Below are positions 15,044 to 24,300 of a stretch of DNA of 64,000 nucleotides, one piece after another. The stretch is from NCBI RefSeq assembly GCF_019977195.1, contig NZ_AP024643.1, positions 1,116,001 through 1,180,000 of the forward strand, read 5' to 3'. Under the pieces are notes generated by a model that was not told the origin of the DNA, did not search any database, and saw only the letters and a list, made by a program, of their open reading frames with translations. This stretch comes from Arthrobacter sp. StoSoilA2 (lineage in GTDB: Bacteria; Actinomycetota; Actinomycetes; Actinomycetales; Micrococcaceae). The number at the start of each line of letters is the position of its first letter. Positions within the stretch are counted from its first letter, which is position 1. The position numbers were made by a program, and so were the translations under genes.

Positions 15044-16453
15044 ATGTCAAGCAACAACTACTACGACGTGACTACGTGGCCGGTTGGCAACCCGGCGCAG
15101 GACGTCGGCGAGGTCATCAACAGCATCATCGCCGATATCAAGGACCGGCAGGCAGCCACCGATGTGAACAACGGAGGAAAGCCGGGAGCGGTGATCTACC
15201 TGCCACCCGGGGACTACCACCTCCGTACGCAGGTGGTGATCGATATCAGCTTCCTCAGGATCCAGGGCTCGGGACACGGCTTTACGTCTTCGAGTATCCG
15301 GTTCAACGTTCCTGAAGAGGAGTGGCCTGATCTGCATGAGCTGTGGCCCGGAGGAAGTCGCATTATTGTCGATCTTCCGCCCGCCTCGGACGGGGAGGGC
15401 GGGGACGGGGAGGGCTCGGACGGAGCCAAGGGGGCGGCCTTCTACATTGAGCGAAGCGGGAGCCCCCGGATCAGCTCGGTGGAGTTTTCCAACTTCTGCA
15501 TCGACGGCTTGCACTTCACCCCCGACGGCTCGGGGCTGCCAGCGGAAAACACTTATGTGAATGGCAAGACCGGTATCTATGTGGCGAGCGCCAACGACTC
15601 ATTCCGCGTCACGGGGATGGGGTTCATCTACCTTGAGAACGCCCTCACGATCCATAACGCCGACGCGCTGTCCATTCACGATAACTTCATCGCCGAGTGT
15701 GGAAGCTGCATCGAGTTGCGCGGTTGGGGACAGGCGTCCAAGATCACCGACAATTTGATCGGGGCAGGTTTCAAGGGCCACTCGATCTACGCCAGGAACC
15801 ATGGCGGGCTCCTGATAACCGCGAACAACATCTTCCCCAGGGGTGCGAGCAGCGTCTATTTGGACGGCGTCACGCGTTCAAGCGTCACCAACAACCGTCT
15901 GCACTCGTTCTACCCCGGGATGGTGGTCCTTGCCGCGAACAGTTCCGAGAACCTGGTGGCAACGAACCACTTCCTGCGTGACCATGAGCCCTGGACACCC
16001 TTCCTGGGAGTCGATAACGGTCTGGACGATCTTTACGGGCTTCTCTGCGTTAGCGGGAGCAACAACTCTGTGGTGGGCAACCACTTCTCCGAGGTCATCG
16101 ACGCACAGAGCATCCGTCCCGCAGGTGCGACGCCGGTCATCATCCGTTTGTTGGAGGGGGCTGGAAACTTCGTCTCCAACAACCATGTGGTGGCGATGGA
16201 CGTTCACTCCACATCCAGTGATTCCTGCTTCTCTGCCCAGGTGGACGCCCTGCTGACCACAGGTGCTTCCGACGGGCTCGCTGTTACGGCCGTCCTGGTC
16301 GAATCCGGATCCGCCCGGAATACGGTCCTGGATTCCGGGACTGACGCGCAGGTTATTGCAGATAGGACTGTCAACGCCTTGAGGGCCACGCCGACAGTCG
16401 GTTTCCAGCCGGCACATGCTGATTCGATCGCAGGATCAGCACCAACATCATGA
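15044..16453 (+). CDS. Intracellular GH91 enzyme, probable difructose-anhydride hydrolase
   Basis: Second GH91 beta-helix protein, 469 aa, with the same hallmarks as the 9839 gene: VTTWPVGNPAQD, INSIIADIK, LPPGDYHL, and the Asp207/Glu218 pair (DALSIHDNFIAE). It has no signal peptide and sits inside a sugar-uptake operon between permease and LacI genes. It most likely acts in the cytosol on imported sugar. Difructose anhydride III hydrolase is a known GH91 activity in Arthrobacter and is the best guess; an inulin fructotransferase is the alternative. Compared with the paralogue it has a Gly/Asp/Glu-rich insertion (about 112-130) and a roughly 25-residue extra segment near the C-terminus (about 403-428). 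The start has AAGGG upstream. Confidence 0.86.
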   Translation: MSSNNYYDVTTWPVGNPAQDVGEVINSIIADIKDRQAATDVNNGGKPGAVIYLPPGDYHLRTQVVIDISFLRIQGSGHGFTSSSIRFNVPEEEWPDLHELWPGGSRIIVDLPPASDGEGGDGEGSDGAKGAAFYIERSGSPRISSVEFSNFCIDGLHFTPDGSGLPAENTYVNGKTGIYVASANDSFRVTGMGFIYLENALTIHNADALSIHDNFIAECGSCIELRGWGQASKITDNLIGAGFKGHSIYARNHGGLLITANNIFPRGASSVYLDGVTRSSVTNNRLHSFYPGMVVLAANSSENLVATNHFLRDHEPWTPFLGVDNGLDDLYGLLCVSGSNNSVVGNHFSEVIDAQSIRPAGATPVIIRLLEGAGNFVSNNHVVAMDVHSTSSDSCFSAQVDALLTTGASDGLAVTAVLVESGSARNTVLDSGTDAQVIADRTVNALRATPTVGFQPAHADSIAGSAPTS

Positions 16454-16468
16454 GGACGTGGGGGACCA

Positions 16469-17521
16469 ATGACCAATAGATCAGTGGGTATCAAGGATGT
16501 GGCGGCAGAGGCCGGGGTTTCGGTCACCACCGTCTCCCACGTCCTGAACGATGTTGCCTACGCCCGGGTCGGCGCCAGAACCAGGGAACGGGTCCAGGAA
16601 GCCGCGCACCGTCTGGGGTACGGCCCTAACCGGCTGGCACAAGCCCTGCGGACGCAACGTTCAGGGATGATCGGGTTCATCAGCGAGGAAATCGCTACCA
16701 CGCCGCATGCAGGCAGGATCATCCTCGGCTCAGAGGAAACTGCCAAGCGCCGGGGCTACAACATCATGATCATCAACTCCACCAGCACCAGCTCCCAGGA
16801 GTCCAAGGAAAGCCAGGTGGCGGACCTGCTGGACCGGCAAGTGGACGGCATCCTGTACGCCACGATGTATCACCGGAAGCTGACTGTGCCCGGGAATCTG
16901 GCAGGACTGCCTGCAGTCCTGGTGGACTCCGAAGACATCAGCCACACTGTTTCCTCCGTCATCCCCGACGAGGTGGGTGGAGCAAGGTCGGCCGTGCAGA
17001 CATTGATCGACGCCGGCCACACCCGGATCGGGATGCTGAACAACACCGACGACGTGCCTGCAACCCACTCCCGGTTGCGCGCCTTCAAGGAAACGTTGGC
17101 AGACGCCGGGCTGCCGTTCCACGAACAACTGGTCCAGTCCGAGCATTCGGAGATGCCTGGTGGCTACCAGGCGGCGCTGCGCCTGCTGAAACCTGAGAGC
17201 CGGCCAACGGCCGTGTTCTGCTACAACGACCGCATGGCCATGGGCGCCTACCGGGCCGCTGCGGAACTCGGTCTCAGGATTCCGGAGGACATCTCCTTCG
17301 TCGGTTTCGACAACCAGGAGCTCATTGCCGAAAACCTTTACCCTGCGCTGACAACGGTGGCACTGCCACACTACGAGATGGGCGCATGGGCAACGGAAAA
17401 CCTGATCGATGCCATCGAAGGGAAAACCGACCTGCAGCTGTTCGCCACCCACCCCACCGTTCTTCCCTGCCCCATGGTTCTTCGCGATTCCGTCGCATCC
17501 CTCCCGAAAGACCTCCGATGA
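16469..17521 (+). CDS. LacI-family repressor of the fructan locus
   Basis: LacI/GalR regulator, 350 aa. The N-terminal helix-turn-helix (about 7-27: GIKDVAAEAGVSVTTVSHVL) and hinge helix are followed by a periplasmic-binding-protein-like effector domain. It is embedded in the operon, 15 bp after the second GH91, and overlaps the GH32 gene by 4 nt (ATGA). The operator at 11720-11736 is the obvious target. The effector is probably a fructose disaccharide or difructose anhydride (inference). Confidence 0.92.
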   Translation: MTNRSVGIKDVAAEAGVSVTTVSHVLNDVAYARVGARTRERVQEAAHRLGYGPNRLAQALRTQRSGMIGFISEEIATTPHAGRIILGSEETAKRRGYNIMIINSTSTSSQESKESQVADLLDRQVDGILYATMYHRKLTVPGNLAGLPAVLVDSEDISHTVSSVIPDEVGGARSAVQTLIDAGHTRIGMLNNTDDVPATHSRLRAFKETLADAGLPFHEQLVQSEHSEMPGGYQAALRLLKPESRPTAVFCYNDRMAMGAYRAAAELGLRIPEDISFVGFDNQELIAENLYPALTTVALPHYEMGAWATENLIDAIEGKTDLQLFATHPTVLPCPMVLRDSVASLPKDLR

Positions 17522-19062
17522 CTGAAACAACAACCCACCGTGCCGGTCCCGGCGAAGACGCCGCCCCATCGGTGCGCCCGATCCTTCACTACACGGCCAG
17601 GAACACCTGGCTGAACGACCCCAACGGACTGGTTTGGCACGGGGGCCTCTACCACCTCTTCTACCAAAACAACCCGTTCGACAACGTCTGGGGCAACATG
17701 TCCTGGGGGCATGCCACCTCAACAGACCTCCTGCACTGGACTGAACACCCGGTTGCCATCGCCTGCGACGAGGAAGAAGACGTGTTTTCCGGCAGCATCG
17801 TGGTGGACCACGGCAATACGTCGGGCTTCGGCACAAAGGAAGATCCGGCGTTGGTGGCCATCTACACGAGCGCCTTCAAGGAAGGCTCGACGCATCGAGG
17901 GACACAGGCCCAGTCCCTCGCGTTCTCCACGGATGGCGGCATGACCTGGAGCAAATATGCAGGCAATCCGGTGCTTGGCCGGGGCTCGGCCCATTTCCGG
18001 GATCCCAAGGTTTTCCGCTATGAGGGATCTGCCGGGTCCTGCTGGGTGATGGTGGCCGTGGAGGCCCAGCATCAGCAGGTTGTTATGTACCGCTCGGACA
18101 ATCTGAAGGACTGGGAATACCTGAGTACTTTCGGCCCCGCGAACTCGTCGGAAGGCGAATGGGAATGCCCGGACTTGTTCCCGCTCCCCGTCGATGGCAA
18201 TCCGGAGAACGTCAAGTGGGTCCTGGTGGTTAACGTCAATCCTGGTGCCGTGGCCGGTGGCTCGGGAGGGCAGTACTTCGTGGGCCACTTCGATGGCGTG
18301 CGGTTTACTGCCGATCCTGATTCGCTCGTTTCACCGGACGCTGACGGGACCATCGATCTCAGGCAATGCCTGTGGCTGGACTGGGGACGTGACTACTATG
18401 CAGCGGTCTCCTTCAGCGACACTCCGGACAACCGCCGCATCATGATCGGTTGGATGAACAACTGGGACTATGCCAACTCCTTGCCTACGGCCCCGTGGCG
18501 CTCGGGCATGTCGCTTGCCCGCGAGGTTGAACTCGCGACTGTAGAGGGCTTGCCGCGCCTGGTGCAGCAGCCGGTGCTTCTGCCGGTGTTGCCGCTGGAT
18601 TCCGGGACGCCGGCCAGCATTCTTCAGGATGCCGAACTTCACGACTCCGCGGTGCAACTGCCCGACGCCATGACCGGATCAGCCCAGCTGATCGAGGCTG
18701 AGATCCTGCCCGGCTCGGCCCGGACCATTGCGTTCAGGCTTTTGTGCGCCCCGGACGGGAGCGCCGCAACGGTTCTCAGCTTTGATGCCGTAACGAGTCA
18801 GCTCATCCTGGATCGCCGCAATTCCGGCAACACTGCCTTCCACGAAAAGTTTGCGTCGGCAGAGTCGGCGCCAGTGAAGCTCGACGGCGGTGTGCTGAGG
18901 CTGCGTATTATCGTGGACCAGTCGGTGGAGGTCTTCGCCCAAGACGGCAGCGTTGTCCTGAGTGATCTTGTTTTTCCCCTGCCCGGGAGCCTGGGCACAG
19001 ATCTGCGCGTGGAAGGCGGCACGGCCACTGTCCGGAAACTGGCCGTCAGCTCACTGTCCTGA
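17518..19062 (+). CDS. Cytosolic GH32 beta-fructofuranosidase
   Basis: GH32 enzyme of 514 aa without a signal peptide, so it acts in the cytosol on imported fructo-oligosaccharides such as inulobiose, releasing fructose. Catalytic residues by family: Asp34 (WLNDPNG), Asp162 (FRDPK) and Glu216 (WECPDLF). Its propeller is very close to that of the secreted paralogue at 7126 (GGSGGQYFVG..., WMNNWDY) but runs straight through where that enzyme carries a 335-residue insertion. It is therefore the uninterrupted form of the same scaffold. It is coupled to lacI by ATGA. Confidence 0.93.
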   Translation: MTETTTHRAGPGEDAAPSVRPILHYTARNTWLNDPNGLVWHGGLYHLFYQNNPFDNVWGNMSWGHATSTDLLHWTEHPVAIACDEEEDVFSGSIVVDHGNTSGFGTKEDPALVAIYTSAFKEGSTHRGTQAQSLAFSTDGGMTWSKYAGNPVLGRGSAHFRDPKVFRYEGSAGSCWVMVAVEAQHQQVVMYRSDNLKDWEYLSTFGPANSSEGEWECPDLFPLPVDGNPENVKWVLVVNVNPGAVAGGSGGQYFVGHFDGVRFTADPDSLVSPDADGTIDLRQCLWLDWGRDYYAAVSFSDTPDNRRIMIGWMNNWDYANSLPTAPWRSGMSLAREVELATVEGLPRLVQQPVLLPVLPLDSGTPASILQDAELHDSAVQLPDAMTGSAQLIEAEILPGSARTIAFRLLCAPDGSAATVLSFDAVTSQLILDRRNSGNTAFHEKFASAESAPVKLDGGVLRLRIIVDQSVEVFAQDGSVVLSDLVFPLPGSLGTDLRVEGGTATVRKLAVSSLS

Positions 19063-19129
19063 TCCCGAGGCTCCCCGAACGGTAGAGGGAGGTCTGGCGC
19101 CGGCTGCCCGGTCCGAGGAGACTGTGGGT

Positions 19130-21154
19130 GTGGACGTTGATTCCTCACGAACGGATACGGACATGGCCGCCACGTCACCTTCCCATCCCACTGTCACCAC
19201 CATTTCTCTGACGATGGCCGATATTGGCCCACTGAACCCCTTGCCCGTGGTGGCCGCGGAGCTCGATCAGCCGTACACCGTGGGCGAGGGAGTGCCGGAA
19301 GAACTTCAGGCGGCCGCCCGCTACGGTGTAGTGCCCAATGTGTTCCCGTACCTCATGCAGGATGGCTATAGCCGGGAGGCGGCACCCAAGGAGCTGCCCG
19401 CCGTCGTGCTTGAGAACAGCAAACTCAAGGCGACCGTCATACCGTCCCTGGGCGGCCGTATTTGGGAATTGTTCGATAAAGCGACGGCTAAGCAGCTCCT
19501 CCACACGCACGACGCGCCCCAGCTGGCCAACATCGCGCTGCGAAAGGCGTGGTTCGCGGGAGGCTTGGAGTGGAACATTGGCACGCGCGGCCACTCGCCC
19601 ACCAGCTGCGATCCACTGCACACGGCGATCGTCCACACCGCGGACGGAAAGCACATCCTTCGCGTGTGGGAGTTCGAACGGCTCCGGGAAGTGGTGTTCC
19701 AAGTGGACATATGGTTGCCTGCCGAATCGGAGGTGCTGTTCGCGGCGGTGCGCATCCGCAACCCGAATGACCATGACGTTCCCATGTATTGGTGGAGCAA
19801 CGCAGCCATTCCGGAGACGGACCGCACCCGGGTGATCGCGCCGGCCGACGAAGCATTTGGCAGCGACTACGCCACGGACATCACCCGCGTCCGGCCGACA
19901 AACCACAACGGCTATGACGGCACGTGGTTGGTCAACAGCCCGCACGCCGCCGATTTCTTCTTTGATATTGATCCATCCGAACGTCGCTGGGTTGTGGCTG
20001 CGGACGACGACGGCGACGGGCTGGCGATGCTATCCACGAGCCGGCTGAGGGGCAAGAAGCTTTTCGTCTGGGGACAAGGCCAGGGCGGTAAACGGTGGCA
20101 GCAGTGGTTGAGCCCGGGTGCCGGCCCTTACGCCGAGATCCAGGCTGGCCTGGCGAGAACCCAGTTTGAGCATTTGTCCATGCCGGCGGGTGCGGAATGG
20201 TCGTGGGTGGAAGCGTACGGGAACGGGCATCTGGACCCGGAAACGTCCCACGGATCGGATTGGGATGCGGCCGTGGCCCATGCCGGCCAGCGGCTTGAGG
20301 AACTCCTTGCGCACGAGGACCTGAAGGCAATGCTGCCCGCCGCCATCACCGACGCTGACGTCCCGCCATCCACCATGGTGCTCCACGGCAGTGGCTGGGG
20401 AGTCGTGGAGCGGGCACGGCGCCGCACGACGGACAAGGGCTGGATTGACGAGAGCGGCACCCCGTTCGTAGATGAAAGCATCACGGGGGAGCAGGAACCA
20501 TGGCTGGAACTGCTGAAAGGAAAAGCGTTCGACGGCGCGCCCGGCTTTGTTGCCGGAGCTGACTGGGAGGAACTGCTGGCGGGACAGGAAAGTCCTGAGG
20601 CTCGCTTCCACGTGGCCACCATGAGGCATGCCAGGCAGGATCTGGAGGGAGCCAAGGCGGCCTACCGTGGGGTGCTTGCTGCCGAGGGCGTTCAGCAGCG
20701 GACTTTGGCGCTCGCCCATCGCGGATTGGGGTTGGCGTTATTGGCCGACGGCATCGATGGCGAGGGTCTGGATGAACTCAGGAGCGGGGTTCAGGCCGAC
20801 CCCTCCAACAGGGCATTACTCACCGAGGCTGTGACACTCAGCATCCGCCATGACCACCCGGCCCAGGCGCTGGAACTGCTGGAGTCCGCGCCCAGGCTGG
20901 AGTCCGAGCGCAGGCTGGAGTCCGAGCCCAAGCTGGAGTCCGAGCCCAAGGAGGGCGGCGCCGTCGGGCGTTTGAGGTTCCTCAAGGCCCTGGCACTAGC
21001 CCGTGTGGGCAAGGCAGGCGATGCTGCAGCCATCCTGCGCGAAGGGGTAGAGATACCGGACCTCCGCGAGGGCGAGGATGCCATAGCGGCGCTGTGGGAA
21101 GAAGTCTGTCCCGGTGAGCCAGTGCCCTTCGACTACCAATTTGGAATGCACTAG
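19130..21154 (+). CDS. DUF5107-TPR protein
   Basis: Cytosolic protein of about 674 aa. The first two thirds match the DUF5107 type, a galactose-mutarotase-like beta-sandwich that binds or acts on sugars: VIPSLGGRIWELFDK, then AFAGGLEWNIG-like and WWSNAAIPE segments. The last third carries TPR-like helices (ARQDLEGAKAAYRGVL, AHRGLGLALLADG). GTG 19130 is preferred because GAGGAG lies 9 nt upstream; ATG 19163 is an alternative. Four in-frame 18-bp repeats encode LESxxx units (20879-20950). It closes the fructan operon 67 bp after the GH32. No activity is established; roles in sugar epimerisation or as a glycosidase have been suggested for related proteins. A weak GCGCC/GGCGC hairpin at 21167-21190 follows. 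Confidence 0.8.
   Translation: MDVDSSRTDTDMAATSPSHPTVTTISLTMADIGPLNPLPVVAAELDQPYTVGEGVPEELQAAARYGVVPNVFPYLMQDGYSREAAPKELPAVVLENSKLKATVIPSLGGRIWELFDKATAKQLLHTHDAPQLANIALRKAWFAGGLEWNIGTRGHSPTSCDPLHTAIVHTADGKHILRVWEFERLREVVFQVDIWLPAESEVLFAAVRIRNPNDHDVPMYWWSNAAIPETDRTRVIAPADEAFGSDYATDITRVRPTNHNGYDGTWLVNSPHAADFFFDIDPSERRWVVAADDDGDGLAMLSTSRLRGKKLFVWGQGQGGKRWQQWLSPGAGPYAEIQAGLARTQFEHLSMPAGAEWSWVEAYGNGHLDPETSHGSDWDAAVAHAGQRLEELLAHEDLKAMLPAAITDADVPPSTMVLHGSGWGVVERARRRTTDKGWIDESGTPFVDESITGEQEPWLELLKGKAFDGAPGFVAGADWEELLAGQESPEARFHVATMRHARQDLEGAKAAYRGVLAAEGVQQRTLALAHRGLGLALLADGIDGEGLDELRSGVQADPSNRALLTEAVTLSIRHDHPAQALELLESAPRLESERRLESEPKLESEPKEGGAVGRLRFLKALALARVGKAGDAAAILREGVEIPDLREGEDAIAALWEEVCPGEPVPFDYQFGMH
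20879..20950 (+). repeat. Four tandem 18-bp repeats inside the DUF5107-TPR gene
   Basis: Units at 20879, 20897, 20915 and 20933 all begin CTGGAGTCCG. The last two are identical and the first two differ by a few bases. They encode a charged linker between TPR helices. Copy number could vary between strains by slippage without breaking the frame. Confidence 0.8.
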
Positions 21155-21242
21155 GGGACTGCTTTCGCGCCATTCCAAAAGGGAAGGCGCTATCCCGTCT
21201 TCGGCCTGAAAATGCCGGGCGGGGCGAGTAAGAAATCAACCC

Positions 21243-21301
21243 TTGACGGGTGATCCACGTCACGATATGTTTACGTAAACTCATCTATGTTCACGTAAAC
21301 A
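21243..21301 (+). promoter_or_regulatory. Promoter with two LacI-type operators (galactan regulon)
   Basis: TTGACG (21243-21248) and TATGTT (21266-21271) are spaced 17 bp apart. Operator 1, TGTTTACGTAAACT (21268-21281), overlaps the -10 box. Operator 2, TGTTCACGTAAACA (21288-21301), follows with a centre-to-centre spacing of 20 bp, exactly two helical turns. The same motif recurs upstream of the other galactan genes and of the LacI gene at 29292, which is the probable repressor. Confidence 0.75.
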
Positions 21302-21322
21302 TGAACGGATTGGATTTAGACA

Positions 21323-24300
21323 ATGTTGTCGACCTCGAATGGATCGTGGCGCCATCGCATAGGAGCGGCGGTTGCCGCATCCTCGCTCGCCCTGGCTGGA
21401 CTTCCCCTCTTACCTTCCGTGGCTGCCGCCGCGGAGGATCCTGTGCTCCTGACTCCCAACCCTGCCCAGGCCGGGCCGTCCTTCAAAGGATGGGGCACCA
21501 GCCTGGTCTGGATGGCAAATGCCACCGGACAGTACCCGGAAGCCATCCGCAATGACCTCATCAACAAGGTCTTCGGTGACGATGGACTCAACCTCAACAT
21601 CGCGCGCTACAACATCGGAGGTGGCAACGCCACCGATATCCCGGATTACCTCAGGCCGGGCGGCGCCGTTCCGGGTTGGTGGAACCCCAATGCCGGACTC
21701 TCTGACCAAAATGGTCCTATTACATCCAGCTACGCAGACCGGGACCGGATGCTGGCAGCGTGGACCGGGGACAACGCCTCCGACTACAACCTCCAGGCGG
21801 ATACGTCGCAGCGCGCCTGGATTGCTGCGATCAAGGACAAGGTCACTACGTGGGAAGCATTCAGCAACTCGCCGCCCTATTTCATGACTGAAAGCGGCTA
21901 CGTTAGCGGTGGGTTCAACGGAAACTCGGACCAGATCAAGCCGGCGGCAATCGGTAAGTTCGCCAATTACCTTAAGACCGCGGCCCAGCAGGTGGAGCAG
22001 TCCCAAGGCATTCAGTTCGACACCATCAATCCGCTCAATGAGCCCAATACGGACTATTGGAAGACAACTTTAGGCGGTAATGGCCTGCCCAACGGCGGTG
22101 GCCAGGAAGGCGCCCACGCCAGCCCGGCCCTGCAGTCCCAGGTGTTGACTGCCATGGCAGCAGAACTCGCCGAGCCGGGAACCACTACCCAAGCCAAGGT
22201 CTCCGGGCCGGACGAGACCTCACCGAGCCGGTTCATCGAGGATTGGAACGGCTGGACTCCGGAAACCAAGCAGGCCGTGAGCCAGCTCAACGTCCACACT
22301 TACTCCACTGGTGATCGGATCAGGGTCCGCGACATTGCCAAGTCAACTGGCAAGCCGTTGTCCATGAGCGAAGTGGAGGGCAACTGGGGCGGCGACTCAT
22401 GGAACCCTGACAGCATGGAAAACGGTCTGGGCATGGCCACCCGCATCACCGATGACCTCCGTGAGCTGGACCCCGAATCCTGGGTGCTCTGGCAGCCGGT
22501 TGAAGACCTCTACAACATGGAACTCGGTGAGAAGAAGAACTGGGGATCAGTCTTCATCGACTTCGATTGCAACGCCGACGGAAACTCCGCGCGACGTTTG
22601 GCCGATGGTGCTGCGGACCCTTCCTGCCGGACCAAAGTGAACTCCAAATACAACGCCATCCGCAACTTCACCCACTACATCGAACCAGGCGACCGCATCA
22701 TTCCCACCAGCGACGCCAAGACCACCTCTGCGGTGAAGAACAATGGGACCGGGCTGGTCATGGTGCACACCAACGACTCCGACCAAGCCAAGACCGTTAA
22801 GCTGGACCTCTCAAAGTTTGCAGCCATCGCACCAGGGGCAACGGTTACTCCCGTAGTCACCACCGGGTCGCCGTCGACGAACCCCACCGCCAACGCGCTG
22901 GTGAGCGGGAACGCAGTGGCAGTTGACGCGGGAACGCGCTCGGCGACTCTGACTGTGCCTGCCAAGTCCGTCACGACTTTCGTCATCAACGGGGCATCCG
23001 ATGTGGCCGCCGATGCACCCGCAGTAAAGGACGGCCAGTCCTACAGCTTCGTCGGAGTCCAGAGCGGCAGGGCAGTCACGGCTTCGGACGGCTCACCGGC
23101 TACGGTGCTTGGTGACAACGTGGCTTCACCCACGCAGGTCTGGAAAGCTACCCGCATTGCAGATGAAGACGGCGCAACCCGTGACCGCTTTGTCCTGAGG
23201 CTTGCTGACGGCCGTGCATTGGCCGCAGATGCAAACGGAACGGTCCTTCGTACTCTTACTGACCAGGAAGCCGGCGCGGACCCCTCGGCCCAGTGGCTCT
23301 TCAGCACCACTGACGGAACGTCCTTCAGCTTGCTGAACGCCGCGCGCCAACAGGTCCTTGATGTCTCAAACCAGTCCACGGCTTCCGGTTCCTGGATTGG
23401 TCTCTGGCCCTCCAATGGCGGAGCGAACCAGGCGTTTACCCTGCGCAACGCCAGTGAGGGCGTCGGCTACACGAGCTTCAGGCCTGGAGAGGATTGGCGG
23501 GACAACAACGGAAACCTCCTGCAGGCGCACGGTGGACAGGTAGTGACGTCGAAGGACCCGCAAGGACGTACGATCTATTACCTTTACGGGGAGGATCGCA
23601 CCAATGGGTACCACTCCTCACCTGGTGTGCACGCCTACAGCTCCTACGATCTTTACAACTGGAAGGATGAAGGAGTTGCCCTGAAGGCAATGTCATCCGC
23701 GGACCAGTTCACGAATGATCCCTATTTCCAAAGCCTGTACTCCGGCTACACCACCGAGCAGAAGAACGCCGTTTACCGCGACCTTGGCACCGTGCCCGTA
23801 GATGGTCAGACTCCGCCCATCCTTGAGCGACCCAAGGTCATCTACAACGCAGCAACCCACAAGTGGGTCATGTGGGTCCACGCCGATGGCCCCTCGGCGA
23901 CCTCCACAGCCCAGTACGCCAAGGCCAACGCCGGCGTAGCCATCTCCGATTCGCCGTTCGGCCCGTTCCGCTACATCGACAGCTACCGGCTGCATAAGGC
24001 AGCTGCCGGCGACCCGACGAATTTGGCGCCGAACAACCCGGGCATGGCCAGGGATATGAACCTCTTCGTGGACGATGACGGTACGGGATACATCATCTAT
24101 TCCAGCGAAGAGAACAAGACAATGTTTATCTCCAAGCTCAACGCTGACTACACCTACCTGTCGGCCTCACCCGATACGGCAGTGGAGGGCGTCGACTTCC
24201 GGCGCGCGTTCGTCAACGACTCCCGCGAGTCGCCCGCCATATTCAAGTATCAGGGACGCTACTTCATCATCAATTCCGGAACCACCGGCTGGGCGGCGAA

